Origin: CAWAMR01 sp963783095
Lineage (GTDB): Bacteria > Planctomycetota > Planctomycetia > Gemmatales > Gemmataceae
Assembly: GCA_963783095.1 (NCBI GenBank)
Contig: CAWAMR010000008.1
Coordinates: 620,001-684,000, forward strand
Direction of reading: 5' to 3'
Length of the DNA stretch: 64,000 nucleotides
Positions 49,935 through 60,945 of this stretch are shown piece by piece. Position numbers and translations under genes: made by a program. The first letter of the stretch is position 1; the number at the start of each line of letters is the position of its first letter. The notes beneath the pieces are model-generated. The model saw only the letters and a list, made by a program, of their open reading frames with translations, had not been told where the DNA came from and did no database searches.

Positions 49935-50981
49935 TTAATAATGGGAGATTTTGAGCTTGAATCGCATAATTCTTTTGCTATTCGCCGCAATAAAATGATC
50001 TGACTCTTTCCCGAAGCAAACAGAATGGATCTTTTCATCTGAACCCAGATCGATAAAGCAACTCCCTAAAAGCCTCCCAGTCTGTGCTGAATACGCACAA
50101 AGTTTAGATTTATGACGAATAATCTCGAACAAGCTATGTCTGGACATAAACGCGGCGATAACAATTTTACCGTCCGGGGAAATGCTCAAACAGGTACAAA
50201 TCGCGCCAGAGTCTAAAGGAATCGAAAACTTCCGGTCGAGATTCGGCAATGAATAGCCAAAGATACCGTTTGTCGAATACGCAATTACCAAATCGCAGCC
50301 ACTGCATGAGCAACATCCAAGCAAAACCTCATTCTTGGCGCATGGAATCTCGACTGACCGCAATATGTCACCTTGTTTTATGTTCAAGACTCGCATACTT
50401 TTGTCCGCGCATGTCAAGCTAATCAACACGTCTTTCGCAGCAAACGAAAGACAGGTGTGAGGGCGTAACCGACCATAAGGACGATCCGAATAAAACCGGC
50501 AAATTCGCTTTCCTAAATGATTATACACGAACACATCATTTAGGTTGTTTGCTAATGCAACCAGTTCTCCGCTTTGCGATACGGCAAGAGCTTCTAATTT
50601 CGCGACTTCATCAAACGTGACAGTTAAACTATTGTTCTTTGCGACAATTTGACATCGATCATCGGATGAAAGAACAAAGTACCGATCCTCTTTTAGCAGC
50701 GTGCCATAACTCAATTGCTCCGTTGAATCATCATATCGGATACGGATTTCCGGTTGTTGCTCCTTCAAATCGTCGATTCTTACACTGGATAGAGTACATG
50801 AATATGGAATGCACAGGCGATTATTTAAGCACGTAAATTGGAATCGCCAAGGCCACGGCAGTTCAACAGGAGAAGTCTCCTCAAGTAAAAAGACAACCGG
50901 TTCTCTAGCTTCGGAGATGGAACTCCAATTAGCTTGATCAACAATCATCACAAATAGCAAAAGACTCTTTCGATTAAACAT
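49935..50981 (-). CDS. predicted secreted beta-propeller protein, cassette 1
   Basis: 348 residues, intact; ATG at 50981 with a strong GGAGGAG. The N-terminal hydrophobic segment (KSLLLFVMIV) suggests export, though the cleavage region is not canonical. WD40-like blades are degenerate: LEALAVSQSGELVALANNLNDVFVYNHLGKRI, CLSFAAKDVLISLTCADKSMRVLNIKQGDI, CLSISPDGKIVIAAFMSRHSLFEI, IHSVCFGKESDHFIAANSKRIMRF. Cys-rich for the group. Lies 154 bases after the RHS-hydrolase stop, same strand, and is visibly more A+T-rich than the RHS core. Candidate immunity or partner protein of the RHS toxin; this is inference from position. Confidence 0.65.
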   Translation of the reverse strand: MFNRKSLLLFVMIVDQANWSSISEAREPVVFLLEETSPVELPWPWRFQFTCLNNRLCIPYSCTLSSVRIDDLKEQQPEIRIRYDDSTEQLSYGTLLKEDRYFVLSSDDRCQIVAKNNSLTVTFDEVAKLEALAVSQSGELVALANNLNDVFVYNHLGKRICRFYSDRPYGRLRPHTCLSFAAKDVLISLTCADKSMRVLNIKQGDILRSVEIPCAKNEVLLGCCSCSGCDLVIAYSTNGIFGYSLPNLDRKFSIPLDSGAICTCLSISPDGKIVIAAFMSRHSLFEIIRHKSKLCAYSAQTGRLLGSCFIDLGSDEKIHSVCFGKESDHFIAANSKRIMRFKLKISHY

Positions 50982-51135
50982 TTCTCCTCCATGTCAAATA
51001 CATCGCAATTCTAAGAGTCATTCATCGTTTCGAGTGGAATTGCCATCACGAAAACAATTCTTGATGCTACTCGTCGAAGATCGTATAGGTCGCATTTGCA
51101 ATTCTCATTGCACCATTAGTATTATGCAAGTTCCA

Positions 51136-52776
51136 TCACGGCTTGTCTGGCATCTTCCACGCGGGTGGTGTAGCCAATTTCACTCCATGTTTTTTTGCGT
51201 CAGAGATGAGCGTGTTTATGTCAAAACCAATAAGACCATTATGTTGAAAATCTTGTACGTCGATGACGATTCTTTCCGGGATCAATAACATGCCTCTTGG
51301 AACCTCGTAGTTTTCTGTAGTTAACAACCCATTGAGTAAGAGCCATGCCTCTTCGCGATTTTTCTTGATTGTGAGGTTTATTCGCTCACAGTTTCTTGGA
51401 AGTGTCCGTCTGTAGCCGTTAAAGTAGCTGCCGACAGGATCAATCACGCCCAAATACTTCACAGTGATCCCTCTTTTTGCGAGTCGTTTCGCTAACTCAA
51501 TTGCCAGCACGCCCCCTCGCGAGAACCCAAAAACTACGATGTCATTACCCTTGTTCCACTCAACTGTCGCCGCTTTCTCAGCTGCTTCGACATCGCGATT
51601 AAAACCAACATCGTGATAAACGGGAGTCCCGAGAAGGTAGATTAGTGGAACGTCGTAGTGCTTGGAAGCTTTGTCCAGATTGGAATACAAATGAAGTTGC
51701 TTCATGATTGCGTTATCGCCAGAGATCGATTTGTCCATTGTTCCTGAAAAAAAGTATCCAGTGGCTATTCCCTTCCGATTTCTTCTCGAATCTGGCGGTA
51801 AACCAAATCGCAAAGGTGTAAGTCGATTCTCCAAATAATTGGGGGCGACAACGGGACCGATTGGCATAATCGGTCGAGGTCCAAGGGAGGAAGTAAAATC
51901 ACTCAGGGGAATGGTATCCTTCTTATCAGCTAAGCCGCTCAGATCCACTTCATTCGGCGCATTGTTCCCGACATACCGTCGGAAATTCGGATCGTTACCG
52001 CCAATGAGGATCGGGTCATTGCCGTTCCATTGCGCCATCCAGGGGCCATACAAGCGCCCGGTGGTTAAGTCTGGTCGGAAGAAGCCGGTCTCGGCGTCAA
52101 AGCGATATCCCGCATATAAATAGACGCCGCTGTTCGCAGAACTGGTTTGGAGGACGATGTTTCCGAACCCATCATACCCGAGAATGGCGATGACTGTCCC
52201 TGTATCATCGGTGACGTATCGGAGCGAGCCGATGCGATCGACCAAGTTCCAACCGATTATTCCGCCCGATGACACCCGCGCAAGCAATTCCGGCGCTCGG
52301 TCGGTTCGCAGATAGCGGGTCTGTAGCACATTACTGCCGTTCAGGTCAACCCAGATTTGGCCGTTATCGTATGCTGACCGGATAACCGTCGACGTGCCTT
52401 CGATGTTTACATCTTTCTCGACGCGCTGCCCGATGGCATCGTGGACGTAGGTCGCTTGCATTTGCAAGCCCATATTCGTCGTTTCCGATGCGCTTGCCAT
52501 TCGATTGCGGTTATCGAATGTGAACGCATATACCTCCTGATTGCTGATGCCGGACATCTGAATCAGGTTAAGGTTCCGGTCGTAATTGTAATTCCATGTT
52601 CCATCACTGGTTATCAAGTTCGCCAAGCCTGTGGAGTAACCGGCCATGTTGCGGTTGCCGTTCAGATCATAGGCGAAGGTTGTCAACGAATCGTTCGTCA
52701 ACTGGTCGGTCTTATCGTACTGGTATGTCGTCGGCGCAGTGCCATTCAAAACCTCGTTGCCGATTCGACTGGCCAA
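51136..52776 (-). CDS. RHS cassette 1: RHS core end plus alpha/beta-hydrolase toxin tip
   Basis: 546 codons, the 3' part of the broken RHS1 gene. The RHS core end is clear: YDKTDQLTNDSLTTFAYDLNGNRN, DRIGSLRYVTDDTGTVIAILGYDGFGNIVLQ, GYRFDAETGFFRPD, then RRYVGNNAPNEVDLSGLA near 51950. The last about 200 residues are unrelated to RHS: IATGYFFSGTMDKS, VVFGFSRGGVLAIELAKRLA (nucleophile elbow), VKYLGVIDPVGSYF (Asp) and VIDVQDFQHNGLIGF (His), in the order and wording of DUF2235/Tle1-type phospholipases. Likely a polymorphic lipase toxin tip. Composition turns A+T-rich in the tip. Confidence 0.82.
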   Translation of the reverse strand: MASRIGNEVLNGTAPTTYQYDKTDQLTNDSLTTFAYDLNGNRNMAGYSTGLANLITSDGTWNYNYDRNLNLIQMSGISNQEVYAFTFDNRNRMASASETTNMGLQMQATYVHDAIGQRVEKDVNIEGTSTVIRSAYDNGQIWVDLNGSNVLQTRYLRTDRAPELLARVSSGGIIGWNLVDRIGSLRYVTDDTGTVIAILGYDGFGNIVLQTSSANSGVYLYAGYRFDAETGFFRPDLTTGRLYGPWMAQWNGNDPILIGGNDPNFRRYVGNNAPNEVDLSGLADKKDTIPLSDFTSSLGPRPIMPIGPVVAPNYLENRLTPLRFGLPPDSRRNRKGIATGYFFSGTMDKSISGDNAIMKQLHLYSNLDKASKHYDVPLIYLLGTPVYHDVGFNRDVEAAEKAATVEWNKGNDIVVFGFSRGGVLAIELAKRLAKRGITVKYLGVIDPVGSYFNGYRRTLPRNCERINLTIKKNREEAWLLLNGLLTTENYEVPRGMLLIPERIVIDVQDFQHNGLIGFDINTLISDAKKHGVKLATPPAWKMPDKP

Positions 52777-55699
52777 GTCATAGGTGTTCGTAAAGTTGGC
52801 GATGTTGCACGAATGCAGCCGTTCATGTGCTGCAAGTTCGTCATCCGGTCCACACTATCGTATGTCATCGTCGAGTAGCCGATTGTCGTTGTTCCGGCGA
52901 TGTTGCTGAAGCGCGGTTTGCCCGGCCACTTGATCGCGCACTGTGTACGCAAAATCTTCACGCAACGCTGCGCTCTGGCCGGTATAGGTGATAGTGGCCA
53001 TGCGGTTGAGCGCATCGAAGGTCCGGGTCGTCATGCCGCCGACGGAATCTTGAATCTGGGTTCTGTTCGAGGCCGCATCATAGGTGTTCGTCAGGACCGT
53101 ACCGAAGGAATCATTCTTGGTGGCGGGTCGGTCCAGCGAATCCCAAGTCATCGTGGCTGTCTGCGCGACGCCGGAGACCGGCCAGGATTGCGTGAGCAGG
53201 TTGTCGTTCGAGTCATACGTGAACGTGAGGTAGTTGATCGTGCTGCCGGCGGAGTTGTACCAATTCTCGCTCGTTTCTCGATTGAGCAGGTCATAGTTGA
53301 AAGCAATTCTTTGGCTGTTGTCGATCTGTCGAGGATGTCTTGCGGTCGATGGCATCGTAGGTTGCCGTGCTCAGATTCGAGAGCGGGTCGAACCTGGAAA
53401 ACGGGGCGATTGAGGGCATCATAAACCCACTGCGTTTCGTTCGCCGACCGGATCGATCGAGATTCAGCAGGTTGCCGTTGGCATCGTAGCCCAGCGTCGC
53501 GATGCCGCCAAGCGCATCGATCATCTGGACCCCCTATTCAACACATCATAGGCAATGTACTGATGTTCCCGAATTGGTCGATCGTGTTGACAACATTATT
53601 ACAGCATCATATTGTGTGGTCGCTATGCCGCCATCTGGATTCATGACACTGACTTGGCGGTTCAGCGAATCATAGGCTCTGGTCACCACAAAGCCCAGCG
53701 GGTCGATGTTGGCAGTAACGTTGTCGTCGAGTCATAAACAATCGTGCTGGTTCGCTGAAGGCCGGTCCCATAGCCGTCCAATTGTTTCATGGGCCTGTTG
53801 AGCGATCGTATTGAAAGCTCGTGGTCACATTCAGCCCATTGGTCACGGACAGCAGATTGTCGACCGCATCGAAAACCGTCGTAACTGCATATTGCAAGCT
53901 AGTGCCATACGCCATCAGTGCGTAATGCGCCGATAGAGCGTATCATAGCCAAAGCTGGTCGTCACTCCTCTGGGGTTCACTGTCGATAATACGTTATTGA
54001 CCGCATCATAAGTCAATCGTTGTCGTCCGTGCCACGCCCGACCCTTGCGCCTCAATGATTTGGATGTTGCGATACAGAGCGCATCATACGCCAAAGCTGG
54101 TGATCGCGCCGATGGGGTTCACCGTTGACACAACATTCGATACCGCGTCATAATTCGTGGTCGTCGTGCGTTGCAATCCGGCCAGCCCGTAGGCATCAAT
54201 ATTCTGCGTTGGCCGGTAAAGCGAATCGTAGCCCATGCTCGTTACGGTCCCATTCGGGTCGGTCACATTGATGACGTTCGACACCGCATCATACGACGAA
54301 GTCGTTACTCTCTGTAGAGCGTTGCCATATGCGTCGATTTTTGCACCGGCCGATTGCGCTCGTCATATACCAAGCTCGTGGTCGTGCCTCTGGCGTCGAT
54401 CTGGGAAATCGGGTTGCTGACCGGATCGAAAAGCGTGGTCGTCGTCGCTGGATGCCGGTCCCGTAGGCATCGATCTGGGCAATTCGTCGATTGAGCGCGT
54501 CATAGGTAAGCTGGTGACATCCGAAATGGGATCGGTCATATAAAGCTAGTTCAGGGCGACATCGTAGTTATGGTCGTGGTCCGCTGCTGGGCAGTGCCGA
54601 CAGCTTCAGTCACGCCGTAAGCAGGCAGTCCGAACATCGTAAGAAAAGTCGCTGACCCTACCCAACGTCATCCGTGAAACTCAGTAACGTCCCCGATGGC
54701 ATCATAGACCAGCGTCACCACTCCGCCGATAGCATTGGTCCGCGTCAACATGCGCCGATCGCCGTCATAGGTCATCGTCGTGTAATTTCCCAAAGCATCC
54801 TAATAGCGTAATCTGGTTTCCGGCCAAGTCGTAGCCAAAGCTTGTCAAATACCCGAGCGGCATTTTGCTCCGACAATTCCTGCCGAATGTGCTGTCCCAA
54901 TTCAGGGTCGTGATTCGCCCCAGGGCATCGGTCGTCGTCAGTTTCAGGCCGTTCGACCAGGTCATTGTCGTCACGTTGCCGAGGGCATCCTTGACGGTCA
55001 GCAGATCGCTGGTCGTGGCATCATGCGTCATCGTGGTGATCCGCCCCAATGCATCCTGAATCTTATTGACGATATTGAAGGTCGAATCGTAGCCGAAGCG
55101 TGGTAATGGAGCCGTCCGGCAACTGGGTCTGGGTCAAATTCTCCATGGGGTCATAGGTCATGGTGGTGATTCGGCCCAGTTGATCGATATAATTGGTCGG
55201 GTTTCCTGCTGCATCCAGCGTCCAGTTCTGTTGCGACCCATCCGCCGTTTGAAGCTAAGGGAAGCGCCCCACCGAATCGAGCGTAAAGCTGGTCACATGG
55301 CCCAGCGGGTCAGTCACCACCGCGACCGCCTGATTCAAATTGATGGCGGTTGCTTGCTCCCAGCCCTTGCACGCCGGCGCAGGATGGTTGTGACGGTCCC
55401 GAGCCCTTGATCGATCTTCGTCACGTTGCCGTAGGTTCCATAGTATACGTCACATTATCGGCCCCACTTGCTGGTTGATGAGCCGATGATACGCATCATA
55501 GGCCAGTGTTGCGATCCCACCAGCGGCATCGAGGACGCCGATCAGGTTATTATTGACATCGTAACTCATGGTCACGAATCTGCCGCCCGGCTCCTGAATC
55601 GAATTCAGCAGTCCGAAGCTATAGACCAAAGTCGCAACGCCGGTATCGGGCTGATAAATGTTGGTCAACAATCCGCTGAACTATAGGCATAGGTGGTAG
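52777..55699 (-). pseudogene. RHS1 middle: RHS/YD repeats with many frame changes
   Basis: All three frames on the minus strand carry RHS/YD repeat text (MTYDSLDR, TNTYDAASNRTQIQDSVGGMTTRTFDALNRMATITYTG, TTTTDALGRITTLNWDS, FVTMSYDVNNNLIGVLDAAGGIATLAYDAYHRL) but no frame stays open for more than about 170 codons. At least 15 single-base shifts are needed. The region links the Ig-like part to the toxin tip in one original gene. The damage is far denser than elsewhere, so either this toxin is dead or the repeats were poorly resolved in assembly. Confidence 0.75.
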
Positions 55700-58616
55700 T
55701 CAGCCCATGCGGATCGATCTCGCTGATGATTTCGTTCCACCCGAATTGAAGTTCGTCTTGTTCTGGTACTTGTCGGTGTACGTATAGGAACTATCGGCGT
55801 TTTGCACCATCGTGCCCTGATCGTTGGCCGGACTGGTGAACGTATAGGGCAGCGTGGTCGGCGTGCCGGAGAAATAGCGATAATCGCCGTCGCCGAAGTC
55901 GAACATGCCGGCGCTGCCGAGGACCAGCCCGGAAGTCCCGCCCAGCCCCCAGCCGGCCCCGAACGGACTATCCAGCCCGGAATAGACCGGCACCTCGCCC
56001 GAAACTGTGCTGTCGTAAACGGTCGTGCCCACGGTGGTCCAGACCTCCACGCTCCACGCATAAACCCCGCTCGTAGTCACCGGCGAACTCACCTGCAACG
56101 GAATGGCATACACATCGCCCGGATTATGGCCGGTGGGGTTAAAGGTAACGGTCGGCTGCGCTGTCCCGTTGAAGGTCAGTTGGGCCTGGATCTGGCTGGG
56201 CACACTGCTGCAAAAATCGCTCGCCAGGGTCGCCAGAATGATCGGCTGTCCGTTGAGCACAGAGGACAGGTAAGTCAGCTTAATCTGCTTCGAGCCGAAC
56301 TTATAGTTATCGTTCTTGCAATCGCACGGACATGGGCAAACCCCCGCAATGCTCGAATCAGCGTTCGCGGCCGGCCTCTGAAGCTGCCCCGTCTGCAACA
56401 CGACCACCGCCGAGCCGACGGGAACCTTTTGCCCCTGGATCGGGTCGGAATTCAGAGGCGCAGCGTTCAGAATCCAACTAACCGCGCCGTTGACGGTCTG
56501 CGTCAGCGTGGGGCTGCTGCTTGTGTTGAAATTGCTGTCGCCCGAATAGGCAGCGGAGACCGAGTTGCTCCCAGTGGACAACGCTGAGGTAGACGTTGTG
56601 GCCACGCCGCCGCTCAGCGTCACCGGCGAACCCGGCGTGCCGTTGATGGTGAAGGTGACGGTGCCGGTCGGAGTGCCGCTGCCCGGACTGACTGCCGACA
56701 CGGTTGCCGTGAAGGTCACATTCTGGCACAAATTCGACGGGTTTGCCGATGAGGTCAGGGCCGTGCTGGAATTGGCCTGGTTGACGGTTTGCGACAAGGT
56801 TGTCGAAGAACTGGAATAGTTATTATCCCCGGCAGAATTGAAGGAGATCGTGTAAGGCCCGCCCACGGCCAAGGAACTGAGGGTTATCTTGGCAATGGAT
56901 GAATTCGACGAAATGAGCGTAAAGCTGGGTGTGCCGAGGACGGTCATGCCCTGGCTGATCGTCACCGTTCCCGAGGGCGGTACGCCGACACCTGTCCCGG
57001 TCACTTGAAGGGTCACCGGCTGCCCGTTAACGGAAGTACTTGCCGAAGAACTGGCCGTGAGAGTCGCCGTTACGGTATCGACGACCTGAGTCAAGCCCGA
57101 AGAGCCACTCGGCGCATAGCTCGGATCGCCGGAATATCGTCCCGTAATCGACTGAGTGCCGCCCAAAAGTATCGAAGTCGCAAGCGTAGCCGTTCCAACA
57201 TGCGTGCCGCTGTTCCAGGAAATGTTGCCGCTGCCTAGCTCGACGTTGTTGGTGTCGAAGAAGGTGACGCTGCCGCCCATCGAAGGGTAGGTGGTCGTCG
57301 TGTTGGGAGTGACGGTGGCTGTAAGCGTGACCGACGAGCCATAATTGCTCGGCGTGCCGCTGGTCGTTACTGCGGTTGTGGTTGCGATCGTATGGACGGC
57401 CTGGGGCAGTACCGGCGCTGTACTCGTCTGATAGTTCGTGTCGCCGTTATACACGATGGTTATCGAATGCGAATTGATGGTAAGATTGGAAACATTAAGC
57501 GTCGCCGTACCGGTGTTGGTTCCCGAGTTCCAGGTTACGGACCCAGTGCCCAGGCTGGTCAGCCCATCGTAAAAGGTTGCAAAGCCTCCCATGCTCGGCT
57601 GCGGTGAATACGATTGCGGCGTAATCGTAGCGGTAAAGGTGACGGAATTATTGAGTTCCGACGGATTTAGACTCGATGCGACCACCGACGAAGTCGACAG
57701 AATCACCGTCTGCGTCATCCCGCCTGTGCTCGTGATGAAATTGGTATCGCCGCCATAGACGGCAGAGATTGTGTTGCTGCCAAGCGGCACTGCGGACGTT
57801 GTGTAAGTAGCCACTCCGCCACTGAGCGACCCTGTTCCCATTGTGGTGCCGTTACATTTGAACGTCACCGTCCCGGTCGGTGTGCCGCTGCCGGGACTGG
57901 CCGCTGTCACCGTGGCCGTGAAAGTGACCGACTGGTTGTAGGTAGAAGGGTTCACCGACGAGCTAACCGAGGTATTGGTCGATGCCTGGTCTACCGTCAA
58001 AGAGGCAGGCGAACTGGAATTGGCAGCGTTGTAATTTGAATCTCCCGAATAATCAGCGTAAAAAGAATGAGAACCAAGCGCCAGCGTGTTGGACGTTATC
58101 GAGGCGCTGCTGCCCGAACCAAAGGGTGACAGCGTTCCGTTGCCGACGTAGGTAGCCGAGTCATAGAAGTCGATGGTTCCGGTAGCAACATCGCAACCCG
58201 AAGCCGCAATCGCTAAACCGCCGGTAATCGTCACCGTTTGGCCCCAGACTGACGTGGTCCCGGGACTGGTCGAGACAGTGGGGGTGACGGTTTTCTTGTT
58301 GACGGTTTGATTCTGTGCGGTGGAGGAACTGCTGCTGTAATTGCTATCTCCGCCGTAGGTAGCAACCAATGAATCGGTTCCCGCCAATAGAGTGTTGATG
58401 GTGATGGACGCCGAACCGATATTTGGGCCGCTATGCCAGGTAACCGAAGCCAGTGGCCACGTTGGTGCCGTTGCTCGATAAAGTAACCGTTCCCGTCATC
58501 GTTGGGTACGATCCACCGCCGCTGGGCGTGATTGTCACTAGGAATGAAAGTGAGTCGCCGTAGGTACTCGGATTGGAGCCCCCGGTTCGGGACATGGTAG
58601 TCGCGGTGGAATACAT
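55700..58616 (-). CDS. RHS1 N-terminal part: seven Ig-like domains, 5' truncated
   Basis: About 970 codons with one frame change near 58400. Seven bacterial Ig-like (Big_5/Ig_3-type) domains are marked by the closing motif xYxGDxNYxxS (ATYGGDSNY, ADYSGDSNY, AVYGGDTNF, IVYNGDTNY, GRYSGDPSY, FNSAGDNNY, AAYSGDSNF). Then come a CPCPCDCKNDNYKFGS Cys cluster and an RHS-type spacer GLDSPFGAGWGLGG ... FDFGDGDYRYFSG. No signal peptide or initiation region is seen: similarity stops near 58616, close to the ISKra4-like element. The module would be the surface-display stalk of the RHS1 protein. Confidence 0.78.
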
Positions 58617-58699
58617 GGTAGGCGTTCCTGACCGAATGCCGTGGCATCCGGTTTGGGGATAAGGGAGAATTAGGCGGCAATCATTCTTAAAGGGTCTAG

Positions 58700-60240
58700 T
58701 CGAACCGGCATCGTGAATTAGGCGGCTTTTTTGAACAATTTAAGCGTCTGAAGCTTATAACTCCCCTTGTTTTCTATACTCTGCGGCTGTGGCGCGATCG
58801 CAGGTCTGCGGCGAACGCATCCTCCCAAATCCCGCTCAGATGAATCACCCGCAAATCCAAGATCACCTGGCCCGATTCGCCCAACGCATACCCGAGCGCT
58901 TGAATCGTTGTGTGAACACCGTCTTGCAGGCAGCTTCCGTTACGCCACTGCCGATCGGCAAACCATGCCGCCGATAGCCTTGGTAGTCCATCAAGCGGCG
59001 ATGACGACGTACATAGCGATACGCTTTCCAGAACTCCCCTTCTGCCGCCTTCGTCATGTGGCGGCGATCAAAGTGTTGCATCGCCGAACGCAGCACTTGG
59101 GCCGCCCCGTGGGCCCGATCACGCAGCCAGCGTCGCATCTTCCGAACCACTGTGCCCCTGTCGGCGTCCTGCCGAACAGGGCATCCGCAATTTTGCCGAG
59201 GTACGTTGACGCGTGAAAAAAATCGAGCACCCATTCCCAGGTCAATGGGTGCTCGGATCCCGCGGATGCTTCATCTTTTTCAGCACCCGTCGATAGTAAT
59301 CGTCCGGCGCCGATCCTTTGTCCGTGATATATGCCAGACGGGGCTCACGGCCCGTCCATGCCATCAGCACCGCTTACCAAGGCCGTCAGTTGCTTGTGAG
59401 GGTCGCTTGCTTTTCTTCGGGCATCTGGCCCAAGTAGACCGTGCCCAGCCGTTGCCGCCGGCGATCATACACCCTCACAGTGGCCGCACTGCCTTCCTTG
59501 ATAGCCGCCCTGGCGCATGGGCACCATGATGCCGTCTCGCCCCACCGCCAACACCGGACGATGCCGGCCATGCGATTGCTTTGCCTGGCCAAGCCATGTC
59601 AGCAGCCTCGCCTTTGGAGTTCCGGGCGAAAACGGCACGACCTGGTTCCGGAAGCCACCCAGGGCCGCCGCAGCCGATCGTTCGACCAACCAGGCCATGC
59701 TCACGCCGCAGCAAGCCCGCACCTCGCCTTGGCTATGATCTACCGCCCAGCGTGCCACGCGTTCGCCAACACCGGCGTCGTCCCGGCCACGATGCCCAAA
59801 CGCCTGTGCAGCGGATGCAAGCCCGGTTCGCCGTCGTCCTGGTTCAGATAATAAAACGACCAGACGGTTATAGGCCCGAAGGAAGTAGCAATCGTCGCCT
59901 TGGTCCTTTTGTTGATCCGAAAGGTTGCCTTGTGGAAACGCACTTTGGCAGCGGCCGATTGTTTTTCCGCGGGTTCCACCTGGTTGAGTTGGTCTTCCAG
60001 GATTTCACGGCCGGCTTCATCGAGTGCCGCCTTCAAATCTTTTTCCAACTGATAAGTGCCGGCCGGATTGACCGAGCTGGTCCCGGAATTTTCGCCGTAT
60101 TTCCTGAACACGTTGCTGCAACCGCTCAAAAATATCGGGGCCAGAGGTTTCTTCGCTTGCGGCAACTACGTCCGTTCGGGTAAGCTTCCCCATAAGGAAT
60201 CCTTTCCTGCAAATGGGATTTTTCGTCACTTTCTATTTGC
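58700..60240 (-). mobile_element. decayed ISKra4-like insertion element
   Basis: The transposase below fills most of this span. Exact ends are not determined: I could not find convincing terminal inverted repeats. It separates RHS cassette 1 from the transposase remnant and RHS cassette 2, and abuts the truncated 5' end of the Ig-like/RHS1 gene. Confidence 0.6.
58863..60193 (-). pseudogene. ISKra4-family transposase, multiply frameshifted
   Basis: From ATG 60193 (MGKLTRTDVVAASEETSGPDIFERLQQRVQEIRRKFRDQ) the text passes through several frames: LEKDLKAALDEAGREILEDQLNQVEPAEKQSAAAKVRFHKATFRINKRTKATI, then VRACCGVSMAWLVERSAAAALGGF, GRDGIMVPMRQGG, WEWVLDFFHASTYLGKIADALFG and the C-terminal GLPIGSGVTEAACKTVFTQRFKRSGMRW. 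The FFHA-YLGKIA and GSGxxEAACKTVxxQRxKxSGMRW motifs identify the ISKra4 family. At least five breaks; surely non-functional as written. Confidence 0.8.
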
Positions 60241-60373
60241 CAGGAAAGGTTCCTTTTTTGCAATATCAATGGGAAGTTGAAGCCCTCGAACCACCAGAAC
60301 GCCGCGTTTCTTCCGAAAATTCATGATGCTGGCCCGACCGCACCCTTCTTAAACAACCAACCGAAACAAATCG

Positions 60374-60739
60374 TTGGCGAAAATACACTACAGCAAGTTT
60401 ACCGGCGCTTTCGCAAAGGCATTGGAGTCCAGCGGCATCGAGTTAATCCGAACTCTGCCTCGAAGTCCCAACATGAATGCCTTTGCGGGACGCTGGGTGT
60501 TATCCATCAGGTCCGAATGCTTGGATCACTTCGTCGTCTTCGGCAAGGATCATTTTCGCTATCTCTGCGATCAGTATCTGACTTATTACAATCGGGAGCG
60601 CCCGCACCAATCGCTGGACAATCTACCTTTGCCAGAAGCGGCGGGGGAAGCATCAACCGCACTGGAAGTTCCAGCAGGCCAAGTAGTCTGCGAGGACCGA
60701 CTCGGGGGCTTGTTGAAGCACTACCGCCGTGCAGTCTGA
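60374..60739 (+). pseudogene. integrase-core transposase remnant, copy 2
   Basis: The longer copy: SKFTGAFAKALESSGIELIRTLPRSPNMNAFAGRWVLSIRSECLDHFVVFGKDHFRYLCDQYLTYYNRERPHQSLDN ... LGGLLKHYRRAV. The last DDE residue, normally Glu in NAFAER, is Gly here, and the 5' half is missing, so it is inactive. 60508-60908 repeats 49515-49915. Its 3' end faces propeller gene 2. Confidence 0.85.
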
Positions 60740-60945
60740 CTTCCAAAATCAAGAAAAGCCTCTCTTTTTGAGCTACCAGTACGCGCCCATTGCCCTTTTT
60801 TCTGGCAAACTTAAATCACGCTTTGACAATGCCATCACAAGTTCATCAGAATATATCGACATATCTACTATCATTGATGCAACTGGCCTTGGTCAATGTT
60901 TTTGCACAGTACGCCATTATACAATACCACTACACGGTAATTCAA

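Noticed and set aside
55802..56587. Plus-strand 261-codon frame opposite the Ig-like/RHS1 gene
   Set aside because: Antisense shadow of a GC-rich repetitive gene; Arg/Ala/Pro-rich text without motifs.
58650..60300. Terminal inverted repeats of the ISKra4-like element
   Set aside because: Short partial matches (such as CTTAAA-type runs at both ends) are too weak to fix the ends.
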